Shown here: positions 8,908 to 17,544 of the stretch, one piece after another
Numbering within the stretch: the first letter of the stretch is position 1
Layout of the letters: each line of letters opens with the position of its first letter
Assembly (NCBI GenBank): GCA_963792895.1
Contig: CAWBYA010000006.1
Location: 372,001 to 436,000, forward strand
DNA from: UBA6912 sp963792895
GTDB lineage: Bacteria > Actinomycetota > Acidimicrobiia > Spongiisociales > UBA5794
Direction: 5' to 3'
DNA: 64,000 bases
Notes under the pieces: generated by a model
Told to the model about the DNA's origin: nothing
What the model saw: the letters and a program-made list of their open reading frames with translations, nothing else
Database searches by the model: none
Translations under genes and position numbers: made by a program

Positions 8908-11640
8908 ATGACGACGCAGCGGGACGACCGGATCCCTCGTCTCCTCCCCGGGAGCGAGCTCACCAACTTCCCTCCCCCCGAGCGCTGGGACGACTGGGAG
9001 GAATACGACGCCCAAGCGTGGCCGAAGCGGGTCAAGCACGAGTACCGGCTGGTGCCGACGACGTGCTTCAACTGCGAGTCGGCGTGCGGGTTGCTGGCCT
9101 ACGTCGACAAGGAGACCGGCCGGGTGCGCAAGTTCGAGGGCAACCCCGCGCACCCCGGGTCGCGAGGCCGCAACTGCGCCAAGGGCCCGGCGACGATCAA
9201 CCAGATGTACGACCCGGAGCGCATCCTCCACCCGATGCGGCGCGTCGGCGAGCGGGGTTCCGGGCAGTGGGAGCAGGTCACGTGGGAGCAGGCCCTCGAC
9301 GACATCGCGGGGCGTATGCGCACCGCCATCCAAGAGGGCCGCAACGACGAGATCATGTATCACGTGGGCCGTCCCGGCGAGGACGGGTTCATGGACCGCA
9401 CTTTGAAGGCATGGGGCGTCGACGGCCACAACAGCCACACCAACATCTGCTCGGCAGGCGCCCGCACCGGGTATGCGATGTGGATGGGCCACGACAGGCC
9501 GTCCGCCGACTTCGCCAATGCCCGCTTCATCCTGCTGCTGTCGTCGCACCTCGAGACGGGGCACTACTTCAACCCGCACGCTCAGCGGATCATGGAGGGC
9601 AAGCAGGCGGGGGCGAAGCTGGCGACCATCGACCCCAGGCTCTCCAACACGGCATCGATGTCGGACATCTGGCTGTCGCCGTGGCCGGGCACCGAGGCGG
9701 CGATCCTGCTCGCCATAGCCCGGCTGCTGCTCGAGTGGGACACCGTCGATCACGACTTCATGCGCCGCTGGGTCGACTGGGGCGGCGCACTGGACGCCAT
9801 GGCGCCGGGCGAGCCGCGCACGTATGCGAGCTTCGTACGGCTCCTGAAGGACACCTACGCGGGGTACACGGTCGAGTTCGCCGCCGAGGAGTCCGGCGTC
9901 GACGCCGCCCGCATCGAAGCGGTCGCCAAGGGCATCGCCGAGGCGGGGCATCGATTCGCCTCGCACACGTGGCGATCCGCCGGATCCGGCAACGAGGGTG
10001 GCTGGCAGGTGGCCCGGTGCCTGTGGTTCCTCCACGTCCTCACGGGGGCGGTCGGCACGAAGGGCGGCACGTCGCCGAGCGCATGGGACAAGTTCAAACC
10101 ACAGCATTGGAACATGCCGCCGCCGCACAGCCGGTGGAACGAGCTGTTGTGGCCGATCGAGTATCCGTTCAGCCACCACGAACTGTCGATCCTCCTCCCC
10201 CATTTCCTGAAAGAGGGTCGCGGCAAGCTCGACGTCTACTTCTCCCGCGTCTACAACCCGGTCTGGACCAACCCGGACGGTTTCTCCTGGCTGGAGGCCC
10301 TCACCGACGAGGACAAGATCGGTCTACACGTCGCCCTGACGCCGACATGGTCGGAGACGGCATGGTTCGCCGACTACGTCCTGCCGATGGGCGTCGCTTC
10401 CGAGCGTCACGACACCCACTCGTATGAAACCCACGCCGGCCGCTGGCTCGGGTTCCGTCAGCCGGTGCTGAGGGTGGCGGGTGAGCGCGACGGCAAACAC
10501 TTCGATCGCACGTACGAGGCGAACCCCGGCGAAGTCTGGGAAGAGACCGAGTTCTGGATCGACCTGTCATGGCGGGTCGACCCAGACGGCTCGCTCGGCA
10601 TCAAGAAGTGGTTCCAGTCGCCGAACGATCCCGAGCGGCCGGTTTCTGTGGACGAGTACTACGGGTGGATGTTCGACAACAGTGTGCCCGGCCTGCCGGA
10701 CAAGGCGGCCGCGCAAGGTCTCACGCCGCTGGAGTACATGCGCAAATATGGCGCAGTCGAGGTCGAGAAGGACATCTACGCCGTCCACGAGCGGCCCGCC
10801 CCATCCCAAGGGCCGGCCGTCGAGATCGAGGGAGAGCGCAAGACCGGCTTCAACTCGCCGAGTCGCAAGCTCGAGTGGTACTCCAAGACGATGGCCGACT
10901 GGGGTTGGGCGGAGGTGGCGATGCCCTCCTACATGAAGACCCACGTCTACTGGCGCGACATGGACATCGCCGGCAACGAGCGTGTGCTGCTGCCCATCTT
11001 CCGGCTTCCCACGCTGATCCACACTCGGTCGGGCAACGCCAAGTACCTCTACGAGATCAGCCACGGACACCCGCTGTGGATGAACCCGCAGGACGCCGAT
11101 GCCCTCGACTTCGCGACGGGGCAGATGATCCGCATCAACACCGACATCGGCTACTTCGTGATGCGGGTGTGGCGCACCGAGGGCATCCGGCCCGGCGTGG
11201 TGGCTGCGTCACACCACATGGGCCGCTGGCGCCTGCAGGACGACAAGGGCAACGAGCGCTGGTCGTCTGCGCTGGTCGACATATCGCGCAAGGACGGCGG
11301 ATGGATGCTGCGCCAGGAGAAGGGCATTGGCCCCTTCACGTCCGACGACCCAGACAGCGAGCGCATCTGGTGGCAAGACGCAGGAGTCAATCAGAATCTG
11401 GCGTTCCCCGTGCACCCGGACCCGATCTCGGGCATGCACGCCTGGCATCAGAGGGTGCGGCTCACCGCTGCAGAAACGGGCGATCGCTACGGCGACGTCT
11501 TCGTCGACACGACGAAGTCCCACGAGGTGTACTTGGAATGGCTCGCCAAGACCAAGCCCGGTCCCGGCCCCGGCAACCTACGTCGCCCGATGTGGCTCGA
11601 CCGACCGGTGAAGCCGACACCGGATGCGTACCAGTTCTGA
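8908..11640 (+). CDS. Molybdopterin-dependent oxidoreductase catalytic subunit (PsrA/PhsA/SreA-like)
   Basis: The 910-residue protein is intact. Near residue 50 it has a 4Fe-4S site, TTCFNCESACGLLAYV, with the fourth Cys in GRNCAKGPAT. The metal ligand region reads NSHTNICSAGARTGY, so Cys is the probable Mo/W ligand, and MGD-binding segments follow (ATIDPRLSNTASMSD, AGSGNEGGWQVARCLW). The C-terminal beta-barrel domain contains RSGNAKYLYEISHGHPLWMN. No twin-arginine signal is visible, so a cytoplasmic location is likely. The gene order sulfur carriers, FeS, NrfD, catalytic subunit, chaperone matches polysulfide/sulfur reductase-type complexes; substrate and direction are inferred. A thiosulfate or tetrathionate role is an alternative. 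Confidence 0.85.
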   Translation: MTTQRDDRIPRLLPGSELTNFPPPERWDDWEEYDAQAWPKRVKHEYRLVPTTCFNCESACGLLAYVDKETGRVRKFEGNPAHPGSRGRNCAKGPATINQMYDPERILHPMRRVGERGSGQWEQVTWEQALDDIAGRMRTAIQEGRNDEIMYHVGRPGEDGFMDRTLKAWGVDGHNSHTNICSAGARTGYAMWMGHDRPSADFANARFILLLSSHLETGHYFNPHAQRIMEGKQAGAKLATIDPRLSNTASMSDIWLSPWPGTEAAILLAIARLLLEWDTVDHDFMRRWVDWGGALDAMAPGEPRTYASFVRLLKDTYAGYTVEFAAEESGVDAARIEAVAKGIAEAGHRFASHTWRSAGSGNEGGWQVARCLWFLHVLTGAVGTKGGTSPSAWDKFKPQHWNMPPPHSRWNELLWPIEYPFSHHELSILLPHFLKEGRGKLDVYFSRVYNPVWTNPDGFSWLEALTDEDKIGLHVALTPTWSETAWFADYVLPMGVASERHDTHSYETHAGRWLGFRQPVLRVAGERDGKHFDRTYEANPGEVWEETEFWIDLSWRVDPDGSLGIKKWFQSPNDPERPVSVDEYYGWMFDNSVPGLPDKAAAQGLTPLEYMRKYGAVEVEKDIYAVHERPAPSQGPAVEIEGERKTGFNSPSRKLEWYSKTMADWGWAEVAMPSYMKTHVYWRDMDIAGNERVLLPIFRLPTLIHTRSGNAKYLYEISHGHPLWMNPQDADALDFATGQMIRINTDIGYFVMRVWRTEGIRPGVVAASHHMGRWRLQDDKGNERWSSALVDISRKDGGWMLRQEKGIGPFTSDDPDSERIWWQDAGVNQNLAFPVHPDPISGMHAWHQRVRLTAAETGDRYGDVFVDTTKSHEVYLEWLAKTKPGPGPGNLRRPMWLDRPVKPTPDAYQF

Positions 11641-11689
11641 GACGTCAGACCGCAGACGTCAGACCGCAGACGTCAGACCGAGACGTCAG
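11641..11689. repeat. Tandem 14-bp repeat GACGTCAGACCGCA
   Basis: Directly after the stop codon of the molybdopterin enzyme there are two perfect 14-bp units (11641-11654, 11655-11668), one 13-bp unit and a final GACGTCAG. GACGTC is itself palindromic. The related heptamer array at 870-897 has the opposite orientation. No hairpin with a T-tract is present. Confidence 0.8.
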
Positions 11690-11752
11690 GATCGGCGAAT
11701 CGGGACACCTGGCGGGTGACGCTGCCGGGTCGTCCGGCGCGAGAATGCCGTC

Positions 11753-12514
11753 GTGAGTGAGACCGACAGGTCCGGGGCAGCCGAGGCGGCACGCACCGAG
11801 GCGAGGCTGTGGGTTGCGGTCGCCGAGACCGTACCGGTCGAACGGGGCGACGTTCCTCCCACCGAAAGCGACGTCGTCATGTTCTTCGACCCCGCCGACG
11901 ACCTCGCTCGACGTGCCGCCTCGTGGGGTCATCAACTCTCCGACGCATCGCTCTCCTCGCTCGCCTTGTTCGGCGCAGGGTTGGCGATGGCGGAGGCCCA
12001 GGCGTGGGACCGAGATGAACCCCACGTCGCCACGCGTGCGTACTCCGATCGGCGTTTCCTGCTGGGAGATCGCATCTTGCACTGGGCCGTGCCCTGGCTC
12101 GACGCAGCAGGACGCTGCTACCCGGCGCACCGAGAGCGCGCTCACCACAGCCGCGACCTCCTGCTGAGCCTCGGCGATCGGCTGCGGCCCGCCCCCGACC
12201 TCGGCGCGATCGAGGGTCTGACGCCGCCTGGCGAGGATTCCTTCGGTCCGGTGACACTCGACGTGCCGCTCGGCGACTGGGTCCGTTCGCTGTGGAGTGG
12301 CGCCCTCGTGCTCGACGCCACGGTTCGTTCGCTGATCGGGGGCTCAGGCGAACTCGACCTCACCGGGCCGGGAAGGGCCGACGTCGCCATGCTGTATTCG
12401 GTGGCGGCCGCCCGCTGGCGAACGGTTGCGGCGGCTCACCCAGGAAGCGCGCGGCTGTGGCGCGATCTCGCCATCCGGGCAGATATGACCGCAGCGAGGC
12501 TCGAGCCTCACTGA
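11753..12514 (+). CDS. TorD/DmsD/NarJ-like redox-enzyme maturation chaperone (probable)
   Basis: A 253-residue, mostly alpha-helical protein from GTG 11753. The segment RRFLLGDRILHWAVPWLDAA resembles the core helix of TorD-type chaperones, which insert the molybdenum cofactor into DMSO-reductase-family enzymes. The overall similarity is weak and the assignment rests largely on its position 112 nt downstream of the molybdopterin oxidoreductase. It converges on the VOC gene with about 20 nt between the stops. Confidence 0.6.
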   Translation: MSETDRSGAAEAARTEARLWVAVAETVPVERGDVPPTESDVVMFFDPADDLARRAASWGHQLSDASLSSLALFGAGLAMAEAQAWDRDEPHVATRAYSDRRFLLGDRILHWAVPWLDAAGRCYPAHRERAHHSRDLLLSLGDRLRPAPDLGAIEGLTPPGEDSFGPVTLDVPLGDWVRSLWSGALVLDATVRSLIGGSGELDLTGPGRADVAMLYSVAAARWRTVAAAHPGSARLWRDLAIRADMTAARLEPH

Positions 12515-12533
12515 GATCGAGCGGCAACAGGGC

Positions 12534-12941
12534 TCAGCTCTTCGGGATCTCGCTGATCTCGAACAGGTGGCCGTCCGGATCGCGAAAGAAGCACCGAATC
12601 TCGCCGCCCCAGTCGTGTGGCGGCGTGAGGAACTCGGCACCCCGATTCCGCAGCGTCTCGTAGGCAGCGGCGCAGTCCTGCACGCGAATCGTGAACGAGT
12701 GATCAACCGTGGCGGGATCTGCCGGAGCTGCGAAAGTGAGCCCGGGTTTGTCCTCCGTCGGCTCTCCGCCGGTAACGAGCAACAGCCACGAACCATTGAA
12801 GTCGAACACGGCCGACGTGCCCCCGTACTCGCGATACAACCGCGCCCCGAGGACGTCGCGGTACCAGTCGCGCGATGCCGCCATGTCTCCGACGACGAGG
12901 ATGTGCGTCAGTGCCATGTCCTCGGTGGGGAATTCGCTCAC
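12534..12941 (-). CDS. VOC-superfamily (glyoxalase/bleomycin-resistance-like) protein
   Basis: GTG at 12941 is preceded by AGGAG at 6 nt and gives 135 residues. The paired beta-alpha-beta-beta-beta fold is clear: THILVVGDMAASRDWYRDVL and VFDFNGSWLLLVTG in the first half, HSFTIRVQDCAAAYETLRNR and IRCFFRDPDGHLFEISE in the second. The terminal FRDPDGHLFEI with the metal-binding Glu is canonical. Substrate is unknown. The gene lies downstream of and on the same strand as the GntR gene, 73 nt apart, and may be under its control. Confidence 0.88.
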   Translation of the reverse strand: MSEFPTEDMALTHILVVGDMAASRDWYRDVLGARLYREYGGTSAVFDFNGSWLLLVTGGEPTEDKPGLTFAAPADPATVDHSFTIRVQDCAAAYETLRNRGAEFLTPPHDWGGEIRCFFRDPDGHLFEISEIPKS

Positions 12942-13014
12942 GGTGTGCTCCTGTTCGTGCCGGTCATTCCGATGGTCGTCGTCGTCATGACGATGAGGTG
13001 GGCGGGGCGACAGC

Positions 13015-13785
13015 TCACTGCGTCTCGTCGGGGACGAGCTCGGGGATCGCGTCGTCGCCGGTGCCCCAGTCGACTCGGAAGCTGTACAGGTCGCCGCGAA
13101 CGACGCTCTCGCGCCACTCGAGGGGGCGCCCATTTGCGGAGGTCTTGCGGACGATGAGGAACGCAGCCTGGTTGTCGCCCAAGCCAAGCTGGTCCCGATC
13201 TGCCGGCTCGGGAATGATCGGGCGGATGACTTCGCTGCCGGCCTCCGGCTGCACCCCACACAAAGAGGCCAGCTCGTCGTAGAGGGCGGTGCGGGCGAAG
13301 TCGGCGAGGAGCAACGGTGCGGCGAGCGGGAGCGGAAGCCACGCCCTGTCGACGGCGAGCGGCTCCTCCCCGGCGAGACGCAGCCGCTCCAGGAAGAACA
13401 ACTCGGCATCGGCGGGAACACCGAGATGCCCGGCGATCTCCGGCTCTGTTCTCGACGCACGGCACAGCACCACGCTGGTCTGCCCGATGCCCTCGGCTTC
13501 GATGGAGCGAAACAGGCTGTAGAGCGTGCCGAGCGGCTGCTCGAACTCAGGGGCTCGAACGTACGTGCCGCGACCTCGACGCCGATCGAGGATGCCCTCG
13601 GCCTGGATCCGCCGTACCGCTTCCCGGACGGTGTGGCGACTGACCCCGTACTCGTCGACGAGCTCCTGGTCCGTCGGGAAGCGATCGGAGAACTCGCCTG
13701 ACGCGAGGCGCGAGCGCAGGTCACGCAGGAGTTGCGCCCACAGAGGCATGGCACTTGTGCGGTCGAGCGTCTCGCGCTGGCTCAT
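13015..13785 (-). CDS. GntR/HutC-family transcriptional regulator with UTRA domain
   Basis: The 256-residue protein begins MSQRETLDRTSAMPLWAQLL. The N-terminal winged helix carries the GntR signature RFPTDQELVDEYGVSRHTVR EAVRRIQAEGILDRRRGRGTYV. Residues 95-250 form a UTRA ligand domain, with LFFLERLRLAGEEPLAVDRA and GDNQAAFLIVRKTSANGRPL EWRESVVRGD as its conserved strands. It presumably senses a small metabolite and controls itself and the VOC gene downstream. Confidence 0.92.
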   Translation of the reverse strand: MSQRETLDRTSAMPLWAQLLRDLRSRLASGEFSDRFPTDQELVDEYGVSRHTVREAVRRIQAEGILDRRRGRGTYVRAPEFEQPLGTLYSLFRSIEAEGIGQTSVVLCRASRTEPEIAGHLGVPADAELFFLERLRLAGEEPLAVDRAWLPLPLAAPLLLADFARTALYDELASLCGVQPEAGSEVIRPIIPEPADRDQLGLGDNQAAFLIVRKTSANGRPLEWRESVVRGDLYSFRVDWGTGDDAIPELVPDETQ

Positions 13786-13944
13786 CGCTGCTTGATCCTA
13801 GAAGGTCGACACCAGCGCCCCTAAGAGGCCGGCCGAAGGGCAGGCCCTCTCGGATCTGGCGTTGGGTGCATGGATCGTCGCAGCGATGAGTGACACGGCG
13901 AAGAGCCATGGGCATGCGGTCGCGACGAGGCCCATCGTGCTCGG

Positions 13945-14676
13945 CTAGATGGCTGGCGGAGCCACCGCCACGTAGCGGTTGCGGCCCGACCAGGCGAGGT
14001 CGTCGAGTCGCACGGCCTCCATGTCGAACTCTGCGAACAGAGCCATGTATTCGGCATCCGTGAACAGGCCCATGACGTGGCGCTCGACGTAGTGCCCGAC
14101 GCCATGCCCTTGCCTGCCGACGAGGTGGTGCATGTCCGTCACCGACACGCGTCCGTCGACGGTCCCGTGACTGAGGCGGACAACCACGACATCATCACGC
14201 CGCTCGAGGTCGACCCCGATGTGGCCTTCGATCCACGCATCGGGAGTGAACCACGGGTCGATCACCATCACGCCACCAGGCACGAGGTGGCGCAGCATGT
14301 TGCCGATGGCGGCGGCGAGATCGGCTCGGGTCGTCATGTAGCCAATCGAGCTGAACAAGCACGCCACCACGTCGAAAGGCCGAGCCAGATCGAACGTGCG
14401 CATATCGCCGTGGTGCAGCTGAGCGCTGGGGAGACGCCGACGAGCGAGGTCGAGCATCTCAGAACCCACGTCGACCCCTTCGACGGCGAAGTGGCGGCCG
14501 AGCTCGACCATGTACCTGCCCGTGCCGCAGCCGACCTCGAGCAGCGACGTGGCACCCGGCAGCCGCTCTCTCACCAGCTCTGCGATTCGATCGGCCTGCT
14601 CGGCATACGGCAGGTCTTGGTAGATGACGTCGTAGACCTCGGCCGAGACCGTGAAGGGCGGCTGTGTGGATGACAT
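13945..14676 (-). CDS. Class I SAM-dependent methyltransferase
   Basis: The 243-residue protein has the Rossmann methyltransferase motifs in order: LLEVGCGTGRYMVELGRHF (motif I, SAM binding), VDVGSEMLDLARRRLP, LHHGDMRTFDL, and VVACLFSSIGYMTT, followed by VPGGVMVIDPWFTPDAW. The upstream ADRIAELVRERLPGATS is the usual lead-in. The C-terminal half (RDDVVVVRLSHGTVDGRVSV) is typical of actinobacterial sugar or small-molecule methyltransferases. The substrate is not predictable. It is divergent from the nuclease gene, 93 nt apart. Confidence 0.9.
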   Translation of the reverse strand: MSSTQPPFTVSAEVYDVIYQDLPYAEQADRIAELVRERLPGATSLLEVGCGTGRYMVELGRHFAVEGVDVGSEMLDLARRRLPSAQLHHGDMRTFDLARPFDVVACLFSSIGYMTTRADLAAAIGNMLRHLVPGGVMVIDPWFTPDAWIEGHIGVDLERRDDVVVVRLSHGTVDGRVSVTDMHHLVGRQGHGVGHYVERHVMGLFTDAEYMALFAEFDMEAVRLDDLAWSGRNRYVAVAPPAI

Positions 14677-14769
14677 GGGCCAAGCTTATGCGACCGCTCC
14701 GGCCCTCCACTGTATGGCCCGACCCCCAGACGAGTAAGGTCGAACGGACGAGAGGGAAAGGGGCAACGC

Positions 14770-16545
14770 GTGAGACGCTTGCTGGGGATCTTGTTCATGG
14801 CGATGATGGTCGTCGCCGTCCTGCCGATCGCTGCTACAGCCGATGACTTCGGAAACTGCGGCGACCCGTTCACACCGATTTCTGCCATTCAGGGCGACGG
14901 CGAAGACAGCCCGCTCGATGGTGAGGAAGGTGTGGTCACCCAAGGGGTGGTCACCGTCGACCTGCAGGGCGAGTCGGAGCTGAGTGGCTTCTTCATCGAG
15001 GACCGCAGAGGCGACGGCAACCCTGCCACGTCTGATGGGATCTTCGTCAGCCACCGCGACACCTGGTCGCCCAGTTTCGATCCGTCGGTCGGCGACCTGG
15101 TAAGGGTCCGCGGCGAGATCGACGAGCAGTTCGGCAACACCCAGATCGAGTTCATCACGGACGGCGCAGTGTGCCGGTCCGGCTTCACCCCGATCCCGAC
15201 GCTTCTCGACGCCCGCACGTACACGGCCAATGCCGAGGCGTACGAGGGCATGTACGTGGGTTTCCGAAACCGACTCGCCGTTACCGACACGTTCAATCTG
15301 CATCGTTTCGGTGAGGTCTGGCTCGGCGAGGGTGGCGTAGTTGAGCAGCCGACGAACGAGTTTCCCGTGGGCCCAGACGCCGATGCGTTTGCCGCGGACG
15401 GCATCGCCCGCAGTTTCCTGCTCGATGACGGATCGAACAGCTCGGACCCGAGCCCTGTGCCGTACTTCCATGGGGGCGACACGCTCCGGCTCGGCGACGT
15501 CACAACTCGCCTCAGCGGCGCCGTGAACTACTCGTTCTCGCAATACCGGATCCAGCCCCAGGATGCGTCGAACGTTGTGTTCGCCGAGACCAATCCTCGG
15601 CCGCCCGTGCCCCGGATGCGAGGCAATCTCACCGTCGCCAGCTTCAACGTCCTCAACTACTGGACGACGCTCGGCGGGCGAGGCGCCGCAGACGCCGATC
15701 AACTCGCCGTGCAGACCGACAAGCTCGTGGCCGCGATCACGGCGATGAACGCCGACATCATCGGGCTCCAGGAGGTCGAGAACGACCTGACGCACACACC
15801 GATCCTCACGCTGTTGGATGCGCTCAACGCAGCCGAGGGCGCCGACGTGTGGTCGTGGATCGGAGAGCTGGACCACTACAACGTCTATCCCATCCGAAAC
15901 GAGATTCTGTATCGCAACGATCGGGTGAGCCCAGTGGGCGATCCGGTGACGATCGCCGACCCTGCGTTCGACACGATCCCCGACGGAAGGGTCGACCCGC
16001 TCGGCAGGCCGCCGATCGCGCAGACGTTCGACTACCGAGGTGAGACGTTCACCGTGGTCAACAACCACTTCAAGTCGAAGAGCTGCAGCGGCGCCGAAGG
16101 AGCCGACGACGACCAGCTCGATGGACAGGCGTGCTGGAACCCGACCCGCGTAGCGCAGGCGGAGCGTGTGCTCGAGATGGTCGACGACCTCGTGGCGGCG
16201 ACCGGTGATTCCGACGTGCTCGTCCTCGGCGACCTGAACTCCTATCTCGATGAGGACCCGGTCCTTACATTCGAGACCGAGCTGGTGAACCTGGTGCGGG
16301 TGTGGGATGCCGATCCGTACTCGTTCAACTTCTTCGCCAGCTTCTCGGCGCCGTGGATCGGTCGGGGTCTCCTCGACTACGCATTCGCTACGCCGTCGAT
16401 GGAAGCGCATGTGCGCAAGACGGCGATCTGGCACGCCAACGCCGACGAGCCAAGGGTGCTCGACTGGTTCGACGTGAGCATCACCGCGCCAGGTCCCTAC
16501 CGGTCGTCCGACCACGATCCGGTGATCGTGAGCCTGAGCCTGTAG
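14770..16545 (+). CDS. ExeM/NucH-family extracellular endonuclease
   Basis: GTG 14770, preceded by GAGGGAAAGGGG, starts a 591-residue secreted protein with a signal peptide (RRLLGILFMAMMVVAVLPIA ending ATA). Residues 20-130 form an OB-like domain (IQGDGEDSPLDGEEGVVTQG, GFFIEDRRGDGNPATSDGIF) found in this family. The catalytic endonuclease/exonuclease/phosphatase domain starts near residue 285: LTVASFNVLNYW, IIGLQEVEN with the catalytic Glu, NNHFKSKSC, VLGDLNSYLDEDPV and the final SSDHDPVI His-Asp pair. It probably degrades extracellular DNA for nutrients. A terminator follows at 16569-16598. Confidence 0.93.
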   Translation: MRRLLGILFMAMMVVAVLPIAATADDFGNCGDPFTPISAIQGDGEDSPLDGEEGVVTQGVVTVDLQGESELSGFFIEDRRGDGNPATSDGIFVSHRDTWSPSFDPSVGDLVRVRGEIDEQFGNTQIEFITDGAVCRSGFTPIPTLLDARTYTANAEAYEGMYVGFRNRLAVTDTFNLHRFGEVWLGEGGVVEQPTNEFPVGPDADAFAADGIARSFLLDDGSNSSDPSPVPYFHGGDTLRLGDVTTRLSGAVNYSFSQYRIQPQDASNVVFAETNPRPPVPRMRGNLTVASFNVLNYWTTLGGRGAADADQLAVQTDKLVAAITAMNADIIGLQEVENDLTHTPILTLLDALNAAEGADVWSWIGELDHYNVYPIRNEILYRNDRVSPVGDPVTIADPAFDTIPDGRVDPLGRPPIAQTFDYRGETFTVVNNHFKSKSCSGAEGADDDQLDGQACWNPTRVAQAERVLEMVDDLVAATGDSDVLVLGDLNSYLDEDPVLTFETELVNLVRVWDADPYSFNFFASFSAPWIGRGLLDYAFATPSMEAHVRKTAIWHANADEPRVLDWFDVSITAPGPYRSSDHDPVIVSLSL

Positions 16546-16568
16546 CGACGACACCGACTCAAGCCGAG

Positions 16569-16598
16569 AGAGGGGATCCGCCCATGCGGATCCCCTCT
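16569..16598 (+). terminator. Strong hairpin after the nuclease gene
   Basis: A perfect 13-bp stem AGAGGGGATCCGC / GCGGATCCCCTCT with a 4-nt loop lies 24 nt after the nuclease stop. It has only a short T-rich tail (TCTTC), so termination is inferred from stem strength and position. Confidence 0.75.
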
Positions 16599-16730
16599 TC
16601 GGTGCTCTGGACGCTGCGGCGCCAACCGGTGTGCAGCGCCTCCCGTCGTACCGGACGCCCCTCTCGGCGGGTGCCGAAGATCGGATCGGCGGACGTGGAA
16701 CGATGGGATATGCAGCAGCTCGACGCCTCC

Positions 16731-17330
16731 TCAGCCATGCGTTCCGAGTCCTGGTTGCGCCTTCGTGGCGCCCTCCTCGGCCGGAAAGAGTGCGGGAAGC
16801 TCGACCCTGTCACCGATCCCGAGAATGCGGTAGACCGTGCGCAGGTGATTGTCGACGGTTCGCACCGACAGATGAGCCTGCTCGGCGATCGTCTTGGACG
16901 AATGGCCTGCCGCACTCAGGAGGGTCGTCAGATCACCCGCGGCCCCCGTTGCATGGTCGGCCAGGAGGCCGGCCAAGGGCCCGCGGTCGTCGGAGGCCAG
17001 CTCTCGAAGCGACGGACCGGCCAGCTGGGGGCACCCAAAGCGGACGGCATCGTGAAGGGCGTACGCTCCCCAGACATAGAGTTCCCGCAGTAGCGGCGCG
17101 GCCGGCTTCGATGGCGTTTGCAGCGCCGGCCCCGGCGTCGCCACCTAGCGAAGCGTTCCACGCATCCGCTCGATCGGCCCAAATCGCTGCGCGCCGCGGT
17201 GGCGCCTCGAGGATCGCTCCGAACCAGCCGTGCCAGCTCCGCAGACCTCCCTGCGTTGCCGTTCAATCGCGGCGAAGAATGCCCCAATCCCGTGCCGCGC
17301 GGGGGGACGCTCACCGAGGCGACGTCGACG
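16731..17330 (-). pseudogene. Decayed C-terminal remnant of a large LuxR-family (LAL-type) regulator
   Basis: One frame contains a LuxR helix-turn-helix, LSAAGHSSKTIAEQAHLSVR TVDNHLRTVYRILGIGDRVE, ending at 16731. Just upstream ELYVWGAYALHDAVRFGCP is the alpha-helical repeat that precedes this domain in ATPase-type LuxR regulators. Farther upstream, in two other frames, are ANAIEAGRAA and AELARLVRSDP, again typical of the same family. The usual LTPRERE lead-in to the helix-turn-helix is missing and no frame is open over the whole stretch. Several indels and at least one deletion are needed, so this looks like a true relic rather than a single sequencing error. Nothing else was found between 16599 and 17490. 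Confidence 0.7.
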
Positions 17331-17490
17331 TACGTCGGCGGTCCTGTACAGATCCTCGAGGACCGTCAAGGGCCGAGGGTGGATCGTGGTCGGTCATCGC
17401 CCTCGACGTCGAAGGCTTGCCCCTTGCCGGCAGTGGCAGAGCTCCGCTGAGTCCCTGAGCTCTCGTTGCTCAGCCGGTCACCAACGCGAG

Positions 17491-17520
17491 GACGCCCCCG
17501 GGAGGAACCCCGGGGGCGTC
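17491..17520. terminator. GC-rich hairpin downstream of pspA
   Basis: GACGCCCCCGGG and CCCGGGGGCGTC form a perfect 12-bp stem with a 6-nt loop, 24 nt beyond the pspA stop. No T-tract is present; it may terminate or protect the pspA transcript 3' end. Confidence 0.7.
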
Positions 17521-17544
17521 ACACCGTCGAATGGGAGCTTGGTG

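Noticed and set aside
8230..10203. Long minus-strand ORF opposite NrfD and the molybdopterin enzyme
   Set aside because: It is antisense to two well-supported genes, is Arg/Pro/Gly-rich with no motifs, and arises from the high GC content.
12942..13754. N-terminal extension of the VOC gene in the same frame
   Set aside because: The extension is antisense-frame noise through the GntR gene; a GTG with AGGAG at 12941 marks the real start.
14686..16554. 622-codon minus-strand ORF opposite the nuclease gene
   Set aside because: Antisense to a clear ExeM/NucH gene with signal peptide and catalytic residues; no family resemblance.
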